Assembly (NCBI RefSeq): GCF_007859715.1
Contig: NZ_SJPG01000001.1
Span: forward strand, 2,692,728-2,756,727
Length of the DNA stretch: 64,000 bases
DNA from: Rubinisphaera italica
GTDB lineage: Bacteria > Planctomycetota > Planctomycetia > Planctomycetales > Planctomycetaceae
Direction of reading: 5' to 3'
Position 1 is the first letter of the stretch. Each line of letters opens with the position of its first letter. Of this stretch, positions 17,286 to 26,880 are shown one piece after another. Under the pieces are notes generated by a model. It was not told the DNA's origin and did no database searches. It worked only from the letters and a program-made list of their open reading frames with translations. The position numbers and the translations under genes were made by a program.

Positions 17286-18638
17286 TTATTGAGTATCTGC
17301 ATTTGAACCATTGAGCACGACAGGTTGAATCCAGGCGGACTTCAAGTCTCCCAATTCGGACGGGTTGGAATGTTTTGCATCCGAGGTGACCCGGGCACGG
17401 ACGTAAATTTCGTCTCCTGCGTATTCGTACTCCGCTGTTGTTCCCTGAACCGTTTTTAAAACTTCGCCGATGTCTTTGCTGTAGCGTCTGGTCAACAAGA
17501 GAGGCTGGCCCTCTTTATCCACAACAGGCATGCTGGTTGAATCATACCCGATGCGGGTGCCAATAAACTCAGTCGTATATAATTCTCCATCGACGGCATC
17601 GATTTCGATTGTCAGTTTTTGTTGTGTTGATTCGATCTTCTGAATTGCTACTCCATTGGATGAGTAAAACCTGCCTGATTCCAGAGACTCAATCAGAGAA
17701 GCAGGTGATAATTGATTGGCCAAAACTACGACCCACCCTCTTCCAGGTTCACTCGCACGACTTGGGATGTTGTGATAGTTGTGACCATCATCGACTGCGA
17801 TGCCGTACATGACTGGTAAATCAAACTCAGCTAGACGTCTGGTTAGGACGATGTCCCAGATTCTTTCTGTCGATGCGTGCTGGTCATCTCCGCTGTTATG
17901 AACGCCGGGATGGCCATTGTAGACTTCAAAGAATTTGTCGCCCACAACGCGCATCAAATCTTCTGCAGTTACAGCATATCCAAAATTGGGATGATTCAAA
18001 TGAATGAACATCGGCTGCCCGGTTCGTTCCCGTTGAGTCACAACTGCATTCACATTGTTTTGAATTGTTTCTGCGACACTCTCTCCACCACGCGGCCTAA
18101 CCAGGTCTTTGACATTGCTGACGTTCATGTGAATCGGGAATTTTTCAAATCTATCGCTGATTTCTTCCCCCTGAATGAGCAGATATTTTCCGGGATCGTT
18201 GAATCGTTTTGCGATTTCGGTATAGGTCTGCAACCGGACTTGTTTGCTTCCGTCCTGCTCACGGGTCTCTGTTTGTTCTGGAAAATTTTTGATGAGCTTA
18301 TCAAATGCTTTTTGCCCACCCTTTGTCTTCTCAATATCAACCCACTTCATACTGTTGGCCAGAACGTTGTGATCGGTGAATACGAGAAACTGATATCCAT
18401 GATCTCGATACCACAAGGCGATATTGTCGAGATAGTCATCACCGTCACTCCAGTGGGAATGCGTGTGCATATTCCCGCGATACCATTGTTGTTCATTTCC
18501 TGACTGAAGTTTGAAGGCGTTGGGCGTTTCTGCCAGAACAGAACCTGTGACACATAAAAAGCAGAGAAATGAGCAGATTATCAACTGGAACGGAAATAAA
18601 AGAATGTGAACATTTTCGGATGCTGAGAAGTACTTCAA
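17286..18638 (-). CDS. Exported PHP-domain metal-dependent phosphoesterase-like protein
   Basis: The frame is open to a TTG at 18746. I prefer the TTG at 18638, which has GGAG just upstream and gives a normal signal peptide (hydrophobic IICSFLCFLCVTGSVLAE); there is no ATG between. Metal-site motifs of the PHP fold follow: NMHTHSHWSDGD, TDHNVLA, QGEEIS, HLNHPNFGYA and VDDGHNYHNI. The C-terminal 130 residues are a beta-rich domain. PHP proteins hydrolyse phosphoesters with two or three metals; being exported it may act on nucleotides or phosphosugars. No close operon partner except the YaiI gene 61 bases downstream. Confidence 0.78.
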   Translation of the reverse strand: MKYFSASENVHILLFPFQLIICSFLCFLCVTGSVLAETPNAFKLQSGNEQQWYRGNMHTHSHWSDGDDYLDNIALWYRDHGYQFLVFTDHNVLANSMKWVDIEKTKGGQKAFDKLIKNFPEQTETREQDGSKQVRLQTYTEIAKRFNDPGKYLLIQGEEISDRFEKFPIHMNVSNVKDLVRPRGGESVAETIQNNVNAVVTQRERTGQPMFIHLNHPNFGYAVTAEDLMRVVGDKFFEVYNGHPGVHNSGDDQHASTERIWDIVLTRRLAEFDLPVMYGIAVDDGHNYHNIPSRASEPGRGWVVVLANQLSPASLIESLESGRFYSSNGVAIQKIESTQQKLTIEIDAVDGELYTTEFIGTRIGYDSTSMPVVDKEGQPLLLTRRYSKDIGEVLKTVQGTTAEYEYAGDEIYVRARVTSDAKHSNPSELGDLKSAWIQPVVLNGSNADTQ

Positions 18639-19551
18639 AGGATATCTCCGATATTCCAACAGGATGTCGCGCGAAAATTCGCTGTGTAGGCTTGTTATTG
18701 AGTCGCAATATTGTCGATCAGAACAAGCGTAAGTGCCGTCGATCAAATAGATCTGATATTATCCTAAAGCCTGTGGGTGAAATTCGAAAGCAAGAGGGAG
18801 TCTGCAATTTGTCAATGTAGTTCTGGGTACGATATTTATCGAGTCAGAGCTATTGTCTCAGAAGGGGTCTTTTGTCAGTTGGAGCAATTATGGAACCGAA
18901 AGAATTGTCGGATAAAATCTGACCATTGACGTATTTCAAGATACAGCAGTAATTATGTCCCGGAGGATAAAGTGAGAAAAAAGTGCAGTCTCGTCCGCCT
19001 GTCGAATCCTGATTTCCTGTTCCCACACAATACAGAGCAAACACTGTCGGCTTCCTATCTGCCGTGTCTCAGGTTTGGCTAATCAGAGCATTGTAAATTC
19101 CTGAATCCACGATAATTCGAATAGATACCGTTTACAGGTTGAACTTAAACCGCGTCTCCTATGAAAACCTGAAAATTATCTAACAGCGGTGGAATTTTCC
19201 AAGATGATACAGGAAATCCGGCTTCCAATTGGAACAGGGTTTCGATTGCATTCACATCCCAGTCAGGTACGACATGACAGACTTGACTTACCATAATATT
19301 CATTTCACATCGGCGGTTATCAACATGATGCTCAGGAATTATTACTGAGGGAAGCATGTTCATGTGGATATGTTATTTATGAATTTATGGAGAAGAATAT
19401 GTGAAATCGAATAGCAAATATCTTTCTGTCTGGTAGTATCAAATACTGCACAAATACATGTCTCTTTCTCCTGAGAGAGGGGAGTAAAGTGAATTCCATC
19501 TTAAAACCCTGTTGATTTATCACTTTGTGGATTAACCGAAGGTCGCGGGTC
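18639..19551. other. Long intergenic region with no recognisable gene
   Basis: About 910 bases between divergent genes. Short frames on both strands lack codon-like composition, start sites or known motifs. It should hold the promoters of the PHP gene and of the FHA-GAF phosphatase gene. I see no convincing inverted repeat or RNA. Confidence 0.45.
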
Positions 19552-21192
19552 ATGGCAAAGCTGGAAACGATTGCCGGTCCAAATGCGGGAGACACTTACC
19601 CGATTCGAAACACGGGTGTCACAATAGTTGGACGTGATGAAACCTGTGATATTGTGCTGGCCTACCGATCGATCTCGCGGCATCATGCCCAATTCATTTG
19701 TGAAGGCGATGACTATTTCCTGGAAGACATGGGCAGTGTGAACGGCACATTCGTCAATGGGGAAAAAGTGACAGATCGCGTTCGTCTGTATGATGGACAT
19801 CGCATTAACTTTTACGAAATCCCTCTCATTTTCCGTGGTGACAATTATGTCGCCGATAGCAATTCTCACGAAACTGCTGAGATTGAAGAAACATCTTATG
19901 AACTCGATGTCATGCAGGACCATTCTCAACCGAGCATGAACTCAATCACTCAGCAGAAGAGACGGCTCAAGTATCTTCTGGCAATCAATTCCAAGCTTGC
20001 AGGCTCGCTGGATATTGATGAGATCCTGCCCAAAGTTCTGGACATTCTGTTTGAAATATTTCCACAGTCGATCAACGGTCACATCATGCTGCTCGACGAG
20101 GATAAAAAATTAATCCCCCGAGCATTCAAGCAAGGACGGGATGATGACAGCAGTGTTCTGACGATGATTCCCTCAAACAGTAAGTTGGCGCCAGAAGTTA
20201 TCCGTAATAAGCAGGGAGTTCTTCGCGACTCGGATGAAGTCAGTGAATCGGTACTCGATGAACCTGTCTGTTCCACAATGTGCGTCCCCTTGCTCTCTCC
20301 TAATAAAAAACCGTTAGGAGCAATCGAGTTAGAAACAGCCGAGGAAATCAACAGATTTCTCGATGAGGATCTGGAAGTATTGAGCAGTGTTGCCGATATG
20401 ACGGGCTTGGCGATTGCCTATGCGAAAGCCCACACGGAATCTCTGGCACGTCAAAAACATTTGCAACAGATGGAAATGGCACATGAAGTTCAGATGAAAA
20501 TGCTGCCACGCAATCGTCCTGATTCGAATGAGTATGATTTTGCTGATTTCTATTGTGCCGCCGAGCAGGTTGGCGGTGATTTCTTTTATTACCGGTGGCT
20601 CTCCTCAAAACGACTCGTAATTGCCTTAGGAGACATCTGTGGTAAAGGGATGCCAGCTGCCTTGAAAATGGCACAAATGACTGTTCGACTGCATCACATT
20701 ATGGAAACCGCAAAAAGTCTAAAGTCCGCCATGCAACGTCTCAATGCGGCTTCTTTTGCAGATATCGAAGAGCTTGAAATATCGATGACCACTTTGGTCG
20801 TCTGCGTGTTGAATATTCAAGATCATACATTATCTATTGCCAATGCCGGGCACATTCCGCCTATTTGTGTCATGTCAGAAAACCAAAAATTAGTCCATTT
20901 GACACATGCTGGAGATGGCCTGCCGCTTGGTGTGGCAATTGATGCAGACTATCACCCGGCTACCTATAAGATCAATCCAGGAGATGTTGTTCTGCTTTGC
21001 ACCGACGGGGCAACCGAAGCCATGGATACACACGGGGATTTATACGGTGTTGAAGGTATTTGCCAATCGATTCAAAAGTCCGAGCCATCTGCTCAATCCG
21101 TAGTCAACCAAATCGTGAAAGATGTCCGCACCTTCAGCATCGGACAGGCAAGACAGGACGACATGTGCATTCTGGCCTTTGGACGTAAGTGA
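19552..21192 (+). CDS. FHA-GAF-SpoIIE (PP2C) serine phosphatase
   Basis: 546 aa from ATG 19552; a TTG at 19525 is in frame but the FHA domain begins right after the ATG. Residues 1-95 are an FHA phosphothreonine-binding domain (VGRDETCDIVL, SISRHHAQF, GSVNGTFVNG). About 135-300 is a GAF domain. About 305-345 is a coiled linker (RQKHLQQMEMAHEVQMKML). Residues 345-546 are an RsbU/SpoIIE phosphatase with VGGDFFYY, GDICGKGMPAAL, NAGHIPP, CTDGATEA and QDDMCIL metal motifs. Such proteins dephosphorylate anti-anti-sigma (STAS) proteins. The FHA domain suggests input from Ser/Thr kinases. A STAS protein and a kinase occur in this window (37.9 and 40.4 kb), but a link is not shown. Confidence 0.92.
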   Translation: MAKLETIAGPNAGDTYPIRNTGVTIVGRDETCDIVLAYRSISRHHAQFICEGDDYFLEDMGSVNGTFVNGEKVTDRVRLYDGHRINFYEIPLIFRGDNYVADSNSHETAEIEETSYELDVMQDHSQPSMNSITQQKRRLKYLLAINSKLAGSLDIDEILPKVLDILFEIFPQSINGHIMLLDEDKKLIPRAFKQGRDDDSSVLTMIPSNSKLAPEVIRNKQGVLRDSDEVSESVLDEPVCSTMCVPLLSPNKKPLGAIELETAEEINRFLDEDLEVLSSVADMTGLAIAYAKAHTESLARQKHLQQMEMAHEVQMKMLPRNRPDSNEYDFADFYCAAEQVGGDFFYYRWLSSKRLVIALGDICGKGMPAALKMAQMTVRLHHIMETAKSLKSAMQRLNAASFADIEELEISMTTLVVCVLNIQDHTLSIANAGHIPPICVMSENQKLVHLTHAGDGLPLGVAIDADYHPATYKINPGDVVLLCTDGATEAMDTHGDLYGVEGICQSIQKSEPSAQSVVNQIVKDVRTFSIGQARQDDMCILAFGRK

Positions 21193-21206
21193 CACTTTCT
21201 GAACGA

Positions 21207-21746
21207 TCAATTGCGATAAAAATCAATCCATTGCAATTGCATCGTCTCTGAACTCCCCTTTAGCAATTCTTCTGGCAACAGAATCATGAAGTATCCGTTT
21301 TGCAAGGGGACTTGCGTCTTTTTTGCTACGATTTGAACTTCAGCAAAAAGTGGGTTCTCGCTTGTAATTTCTTTTTCCTGCTGATCTCCGTACCTGATTG
21401 TGCAGATCACTTGCTCACCAGTGCTCGACACATTCCAGTGAATAACGGTTTTCCCTAGATGAACGCGAAAAGATTCGAGTCCACTTAAGTGCAGTTGGAC
21501 TTCCATTGATTTTGGCCAATGATCGACCGTTCGCTTAAGCACTGCATGATCGATCCCGGATGGACAGTGTATCTTCAGGATTGTTTTCACTGCAGTTGTT
21601 TGAATATGAACTTGAGTTCCTGGTTTGCTTTTTGATTGCAATTGAATGGAGGGACAGGATTTCATTGTCGTGGCATGAGAGACTTCTCCAGAGAAATCCG
21701 AAGTGATTAACGTCAGGGCCAGAATTGCAATACCAGTAAAAGTCAT
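21207..21746 (-). CDS. Hypothetical exported protein
   Basis: 179 aa from the ATG at 21746; the frame is open to 21788. Residues 1-24 (MTFTGIAILALTLITS, ending SHA) look like a signal peptide. The rest is beta-rich with no motif that I know. The stop lies 14 bases from the stop of the phosphatase gene. Function unknown. Confidence 0.55.
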   Translation of the reverse strand: MTFTGIAILALTLITSDFSGEVSHATTMKSCPSIQLQSKSKPGTQVHIQTTAVKTILKIHCPSGIDHAVLKRTVDHWPKSMEVQLHLSGLESFRVHLGKTVIHWNVSSTGEQVICTIRYGDQQEKEITSENPLFAEVQIVAKKTQVPLQNGYFMILLPEELLKGSSETMQLQWIDFYRN

Positions 21747-22361
21747 TGGCTCATACTCCTGCTGAGTCTTATCGGAAAATTTATTCACTCTTCAACTCCA
21801 TCGAGCCTCAATCTTACTAAAGATTGAATGTTGTGTGGCTAGCGCAAGTTTTGAAAACATCCATTTGGGTTCCGGCGAACTGATCAAGCCAGCTGGGCTG
21901 GGATTATCTCAGCAGTTCTTTCAAATCGCCAGTATCAGAGCCGTCCGTTCACTCAACAAACACTCATGCTTGAATTCTTTGATACGACTGATCAAAACCT
22001 TGATGAAAATTTTTAGTCTTTGGATTTTCAACTTCTGTAATCTGGGTGAATGCATTAAAAGAGGAGCATCGAATCGGGCAATATATATGATCGCAGATTA
22101 CGATAATCCCAGATCGACAGTCCCCATAGAACCCACCGTTCGCACTTCATTCTTGCCAAAGATTAAGATCCAATGTAACAGAGCCCCGATTCCAGCGGAA
22201 ATGATTGATTTCTCTCTGCTAATATGCATGAGAGTACTTGCTTAAGTCGTCTGTGCTAAGCATTTTGGAACAGAAATGCAATCTCTCGCATCTTTGCACA
22301 GATGATTGTCACGGTCCTGCGTTCGCTTGGCAGACCGAACTCAACTATTTTTGGAGTATTG
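21747..22361. other. Intergenic region with no supported gene
   Basis: About 600 bases between divergent genes. A 136-codon plus-strand frame here (21835-22245) starts with a non-ATG codon and has unlikely composition, so I leave it out. Promoters of both neighbours should be inside. Confidence 0.4.
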
Positions 22362-24089
22362 ATGTTAGAATATTTTTCGAAGCATAGAGCTTCGGTTAAA
22401 AACGATGTCTTAGCCGCGATCACTGTCGCATTAGCCTTGGTACCAGAAGCGGTTGCCTTTGCCTTTGTTGCAGGAGTTCCCCCGACGGTTGGTTTGTATT
22501 CTGCCTTCTTCATTGGCTTTGTCAGTGCAATTGTTGGTGGTCGTCCGGGGATGATTTCTGGTGCGACAGGCGCGATGGCAGTTGTCGTCGTTTCGTTGGT
22601 GGCGATGCATGGGATTGAATATTTGTTCCCAGCAGTCATTTTGTGCGGCCTGCTGCAAATTACAGTGGGACTATTGAGGATGGGAAAACTGATACGCCTC
22701 GTCCCACATTCGGTGATGTTAGGATTTGTGAATGGTCTTGCGATCGTTATTGGGCTGGCTCAATTAGGCAGTTTTAAAATACTTGGTAGTGAAGGCACGA
22801 TGACTTTTTTACAGGGTGCCCCCCTACTCATCATGCTCGGGCTCGTCGGCCTCACCATGGCGATTATTGTTCTTCTGCCGAGATTCACGAAGGCGATTCC
22901 CAGTTCGCTGGCAGCAATCTTGCTGGTCTCATTGATCTCCGTCGGTATCAATCAATACGCCCCTCAAACTCTGGCTCCAACCGGTCAGGCTAATGTTGTC
23001 CAAACGGTTGACGATCTCGTCATGAATAACCTGAAGGCGAAAGCCGTCCAGGAAGCAGCCATTGAACAGACTCATACTGAAGGGACGCCACTCGCAGCCG
23101 ATCATCATGCCACAATCGATACCTCAGTTTTAAGTTCCTCAGAAATCGAGGCAGCTATTGCCACTGTGCAACCGACCAAAGAACCATTACCAATGCTGTT
23201 CTTTCTGGATTCTCGTTATGTCATGGCTCCTTTCACCTGGCAAACTCTGGTGATCATCTTTCCATTTTCATTGATCCTTGCTGGTGTCGGACTGATTGAA
23301 TCGCTGATGACATTAACTTTGATTGATGAAATTACTGAGACACGAGGAAATGGAAATCGGGAATGTATCGGACAGGGCACAGCGAATATCGTCTGTGGTT
23401 TGTTTGGTGGAATGGGTGGCTGTGCCATGATTGGGCAGTCGCTGATTAACGTGAATTCGGGTGGACGCGGACGGCTTTCTGGCATCGTGGCAGCTGTTGG
23501 CCTTCTGGTGCTGGTCGTGCTATTGAAACCAGTGATTTCAATGGTGCCGATGGCTGCTCTTGTTGGTGTGATGTTTATGGTCGTGATCGGCACCTTTGAA
23601 TGGAGTACTCTACATACTTGGAATAAAGTTCCTCGCAGCGATGTCCTGGTGATGATTCTTGTCGCTGGATACACCGTATTGTTCCATAATCTGGCGATCG
23701 CGGTGCTCTTGGGGATTGTGGTTCAGGCTTTGACTTTTGCCTGGCATCATGCCACTCATATGATGGCCGATATTCATTTTGAAGATGAGAAAAAAATCTA
23801 TCAGCTTCATGGCCCTCTGTTTTTTGCATCGGTCAGCAGTTTTCGCGACCTGTTCGATCCCGTCAACGATCCCCCTGTCGTCGCAGTCGATTTTTACTTC
23901 TCACGGGTCTACGATCAGTCGGCTATGGAGTCGATCACCAAATTAGCAGAACGATATCGGCAAGAAGGTAAGAACTTAAAACTGCAAAATCTTAATGGTG
24001 ATTGTAAACGCCTCCTTGAACGAGCGGGCGAATTTGCAGAGGTTGATATTTCAGAGAGCCGACATTATCACATCACGAAAATGATTTGA
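22362..24089 (+). CDS. SulP family anion transporter with STAS domain
   Basis: 575 aa from the ATG at 22362, which has GGAG at 7 bases; a longer frame from 22302 lacks this. Ten or more membrane helices carry SulP motifs ([58 protein letters not shown]). Residues about 475-575 are a C-terminal STAS domain ([16 protein letters not shown]). Unusual is a polar insertion of about 65 residues in the middle (residues 215-280), rich in Ala, Gln and His. SulP proteins carry sulfate, bicarbonate or other anions, often with sodium. The anion here cannot be told from sequence. Confidence 0.9.
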   Translation: MLEYFSKHRASVKNDVLAAITVALALVPEAVAFAFVAGVPPTVGLYSAFFIGFVSAIVGGRPGMISGATGAMAVVVVSLVAMHGIEYLFPAVILCGLLQITVGLLRMGKLIRLVPHSVMLGFVNGLAIVIGLAQLGSFKILGSEGTMTFLQGAPLLIMLGLVGLTMAIIVLLPRFTKAIPSSLAAILLVSLISVGINQYAPQTLAPTGQANVVQTVDDLVMNNLKAKAVQEAAIEQTHTEGTPLAADHHATIDTSVLSSSEIEAAIATVQPTKEPLPMLFFLDSRYVMAPFTWQTLVIIFPFSLILAGVGLIESLMTLTLIDEITETRGNGNRECIGQGTANIVCGLFGGMGGCAMIGQSLINVNSGGRGRLSGIVAAVGLLVLVVLLKPVISMVPMAALVGVMFMVVIGTFEWSTLHTWNKVPRSDVLVMILVAGYTVLFHNLAIAVLLGIVVQALTFAWHHATHMMADIHFEDEKKIYQLHGPLFFASVSSFRDLFDPVNDPPVVAVDFYFSRVYDQSAMESITKLAERYRQEGKNLKLQNLNGDCKRLLERAGEFAEVDISESRHYHITKMI

Positions 24090-24106
24090 GCTTCTCGAAA
24101 TCAGAA

Positions 24107-24146
24107 TAAAAACCCCGACGGTTGTATGACAGCCCTCGGGGTTTTT
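24107..24146. terminator. Bidirectional rho-independent terminator
   Basis: AAAACCCCGA ... TCGGGGTTTTT forms a GC-rich hairpin flanked by A-run and T-run, so it can end transcription from both sides: the SulP gene on plus, and originally the DinB gene on minus. Confidence 0.85.
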
Positions 24147-24180
24147 CATTTTCGGGCCTCTAGTCTTACCATCGTAATTA

Positions 24181-25724
24181 GTCGTCCCTGAATAACCCAG
24201 ATTTTACGTTTCGATATCTGATTTGTTCATGTGTGTCGTAATGAGCTTGTCAAAAACTGCCTATTGTTGGGGATTTGTCTCGGAAGAATGAGTTGACATA
24301 ACTGATTTATCAGCTTGTCGATGGCCAGGATGGGTAAAAATTGAGCGCAGGCCAACCCGGCCATGAGCTTGCGCAGGTTGTAGCCAATTGCACTCACCAG
24401 AGCATTGATGCGATCTCCTTCGCGACCCTTCAAATAGTTTCGCTCCATCCGGTGATCGCTCTTGAGATGGCCAATTGTTGGCTCAATCGCGCTGCGACGT
24501 TTGAGCATTTTCCGATACGCCCGCGTCGCTGTTTTTGGGATCCGTCCAGCTACGTGCACCTTCCCCGATCCCTCATAATCATGGCCACGATAGCCACGAT
24601 CAACCATGATGTGTGCGGGCTCAACCTCGGTGATCTTCACCACCTGATCAATCGCCTGCTGTAGCGTGTGGCCATCGAAGGGATTCCCATGCAGGGCGAG
24701 TACCCCGACGATGAAGCTGTTGGCGTTCGTGGTCGCCAAACTCACTTTGCAGCCGAATTCATACTTCTTATGCGCCTTCCCTTTGGCGATGCACTCGACG
24801 TGCGGCTCGTGGACGCTGTAGACTTTCGGACTGTCGGTTCGCTGTTGTTTGAAGATTTGCCAGGCGATTGTCAGCAGTTGTTCAAGGGCTTCCCGGTGCG
24901 TCGAATTCGTGATGCTGGTCAACTTCCGCGACATATCTCGCAGAAGGCAGCCGAGGTGCGTACGGAGTTTGCGTTCGCATTTGCGGGCGCGCCGGTAGTG
25001 CTTCGCACGGGAGTAACGTCCCTGCATCACCAGTAGAGTTTTGTTGGTGAATTTGTACGATCGCCGCAATACCACTCCCGCATTTTGAGCCAATCGAACC
25101 AGCGATCGGGCGGCTTTAAAATACAAACGCGCGTCGGTGGGAAAGGCGATTGCTTTGGGCTGGACGGTCGTGTCGATATTGATTTTTTCGAGCTGGGGTT
25201 TGCGAAGTTGTCCTGTGCGACGGGCGACGTGAATCGTTTGCTGCAGAAGAATTTCGAGACGCTCGGCTCCGAGCCGCGAACGCCAGCGGGAGAGCGTGGT
25301 GGGATCGATTGGCGGCTTGTGCTGCATGACAGTGAAGCCGCAGAACCACTGCCAATAAGGGTTCTCAACCCAGCGTTCGATGAGTTGCTCATCACTCTGG
25401 TCGAAAGCGGACTTCAGATAAAACAATCCCATCACAACCCGCACATCCGTGGCCGGTCGACCATTGTCGTCACAGAAAACGGGTTCAATTTCCCGACGAA
25501 TCGCATCCCAGTCGATTAAAGCGGCCAGTTTGACGAGCGGATGCTCCAGATCAATCACTTTTTTAAGCGAAACAGTGAACAAATCCGGTTCAGAACGGGA
25601 ACTTTTCGGCAACATTTTTGACCAGCTTTTGAGAGGGAACGAAAGAAAGCTGGTCAAAAATACCAAACCGAATTGACTCTGCAACCCTAAAATAAAAGAC
25701 TTTACAGGGTTATGCAGGGACGAC
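24181..25724 (-). mobile_element. IS5-family-like insertion sequence
   Basis: About 1544 bp with terminal inverted repeats: left GTCGTCCCTGAATAACCCAG and right, read inward, GTCGTCCCTGCATAACCCTG (two mismatches). TAATTA flanks both ends (24175-24180 and 25725-25730); as it is palindromic it may be partly target duplication and partly repeat. One transposase gene fills the element. It was inserted into the 3' end of a DinB-family gene. Confidence 0.88.
24227..25615 (-). CDS. IS5-family transposase
   Basis: 462 aa from ATG 25615 (frame open to 25684). N-terminal DUF772-type region: HPLVKLAALIDWDAIRREIE, GRPATDVRVVMGLFYLK, then ENPYWQWFCGF. The DDE triad is visible: Asp in NIDTTVQPKAI, Asp in VDRGYRGHDYEG, Glu in RSAIEPTIGHLKSDHRMERN. 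No frameshift or internal stop, so it is probably active or recently so. Confidence 0.93.
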   Translation of the reverse strand: MLPKSSRSEPDLFTVSLKKVIDLEHPLVKLAALIDWDAIRREIEPVFCDDNGRPATDVRVVMGLFYLKSAFDQSDEQLIERWVENPYWQWFCGFTVMQHKPPIDPTTLSRWRSRLGAERLEILLQQTIHVARRTGQLRKPQLEKINIDTTVQPKAIAFPTDARLYFKAARSLVRLAQNAGVVLRRSYKFTNKTLLVMQGRYSRAKHYRRARKCERKLRTHLGCLLRDMSRKLTSITNSTHREALEQLLTIAWQIFKQQRTDSPKVYSVHEPHVECIAKGKAHKKYEFGCKVSLATTNANSFIVGVLALHGNPFDGHTLQQAIDQVVKITEVEPAHIMVDRGYRGHDYEGSGKVHVAGRIPKTATRAYRKMLKRRSAIEPTIGHLKSDHRMERNYLKGREGDRINALVSAIGYNLRKLMAGLACAQFLPILAIDKLINQLCQLILPRQIPNNRQFLTSSLRHT

Positions 25725-26247
25725 TAATTAACATGGATTCAGGGAGTGGAGTTCGGCCAAGATGCTTCAACATATTAACCAACTGAGAGGTGGTGTATTG
25801 AGCGTGCGTGCAAACATGCAGCAGAATATCTCCTCGTTTAGTTCCTGATCGTTTCCCCTTTTGGGAACTTGTGCTGACCTTGTAAACGATTTCATCAAGA
25901 TTGGCCTGAGTGAGACCGTCGAGATAAGTGATCCAGCGACGATCAACTTCTTTCCACTTCAGGCACAATTCTTCGATCGATCGTATTCTTTCCTCGGTTT
26001 CCTGATTGCCTGGCAATAATCCCGGTCGATCACCCGGCATCAGTGGAGTTTCAATCCCTTCCAACGCTTCCAGCCAGACATACTCCGCAGCCAGCATGTG
26101 CAACAACGTTTTCCAGACAGAGCCTTGACCAATCTCGAAGGGTTGTTGCAATTGCTCTTTGGTTAATTCTTCAGACGCCAGCAATAATTGCCGATTCACC
26201 CACATGCGATGTTCGTGCAGTCGATTAATCAAATCAATAGCCGTCAT
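25702..26247 (-). CDS. DinB-family protein, 3' end replaced by insertion sequence
   Basis: 181 aa from ATG 26247 (GGAG upstream). The four-helix DinB/YfiT pattern is visible: N-terminal INRLHEHRMWVNRQLLLAS, VWKTLLHMLAAEYVWLEAL with the first metal His, and GDILLHVCTHAQYTTSQLVN with further His ligands. Such proteins are metal-binding, often thiol-dependent transferases or of unknown role. The last seven residues (SRPCITL) and the stop are encoded by the IS inverted repeat. Joining the outer flanks gives a natural end, MLI-TMVRLEARK-stop, with the stop at 24146-24148. The lost tail is short and all three probable ligands remain, so the protein may still work. Confidence 0.8.
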   Translation of the reverse strand: MTAIDLINRLHEHRMWVNRQLLLASEELTKEQLQQPFEIGQGSVWKTLLHMLAAEYVWLEALEGIETPLMPGDRPGLLPGNQETEERIRSIEELCLKWKEVDRRWITYLDGLTQANLDEIVYKVSTSSQKGKRSGTKRGDILLHVCTHAQYTTSQLVNMLKHLGRTPLPESMLISRPCITL

Positions 26248-26387
26248 TTCTCTACTCCCGAGCAATTATCCAGAGTCATCGAATGTTTAGACATTGCATG
26301 TCATATTCGGTTCGGGATGATCTGCGTGTGTGAGAAATCGCAATTACTTCCTTCAGTTGAAATAATTAAACTCCAATCGTCATTCGA

Positions 26388-26762
26388 TTATGTTTCGACG
26401 GCATACCCGGCTTCTTTCCAACCACGGAAACCTCCATCCATCGAGATGACATTTCGATAGCCCATTTTCTGAAGATTTTCCGCCGCTAATGCAGAGCGGT
26501 ACCCCCCACCGCAGTAGAGGTAAACTTCAGCCTCTGGATCTGGTACTTTTTCTTCGATGTCTCTTTCAATAATTCCTTTACCAAGATGCTGAGATTGAGG
26601 GATATGCCCCTTTTCCCATTCGTGATCTTCACGGACATCGAATAACAGGATCTCCTGCCCCTGCTCCAGTTTTGCATGCACATCTGCCACAGTGCATTCG
26701 CGAATCTGCCCGCGAACAGAGTCGCACAATTCTACAAATCGTTCCCCATGCTTCGGTGCCAT
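26388..26762 (-). CDS. Single-domain rhodanese
   Basis: 124 aa. Rhodanese motifs: ILLFDVREDHEWEKGHIPQS at about 38-57 and the active-site loop YCGGGYRSALAAENL with Cys near residue 84, then DGGFRGWKEAGY at the end. The six-residue loop fits sulfurtransferases. It is cytoplasmic. It has no obvious operon partner. Confidence 0.92.
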   Translation of the reverse strand: MAPKHGERFVELCDSVRGQIRECTVADVHAKLEQGQEILLFDVREDHEWEKGHIPQSQHLGKGIIERDIEEKVPDPEAEVYLYCGGGYRSALAAENLQKMGYRNVISMDGGFRGWKEAGYAVET

Positions 26763-26880
26763 CGTATCCTCCTATATCAATGAATGATGTGTTCAAATTG
26801 TCTACACCATTTTACGAGTGCGAAATCAATCCGTCGACTCATTGATATATGATTTTGAATACTTGGAAGATGAATCTTTA

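Noticed and set aside
21835..22245. 136-codon plus-strand frame
   Set aside because: No ATG start with a site, no known motif, Cys/Asn/Ile-rich composition unlike neighbours.
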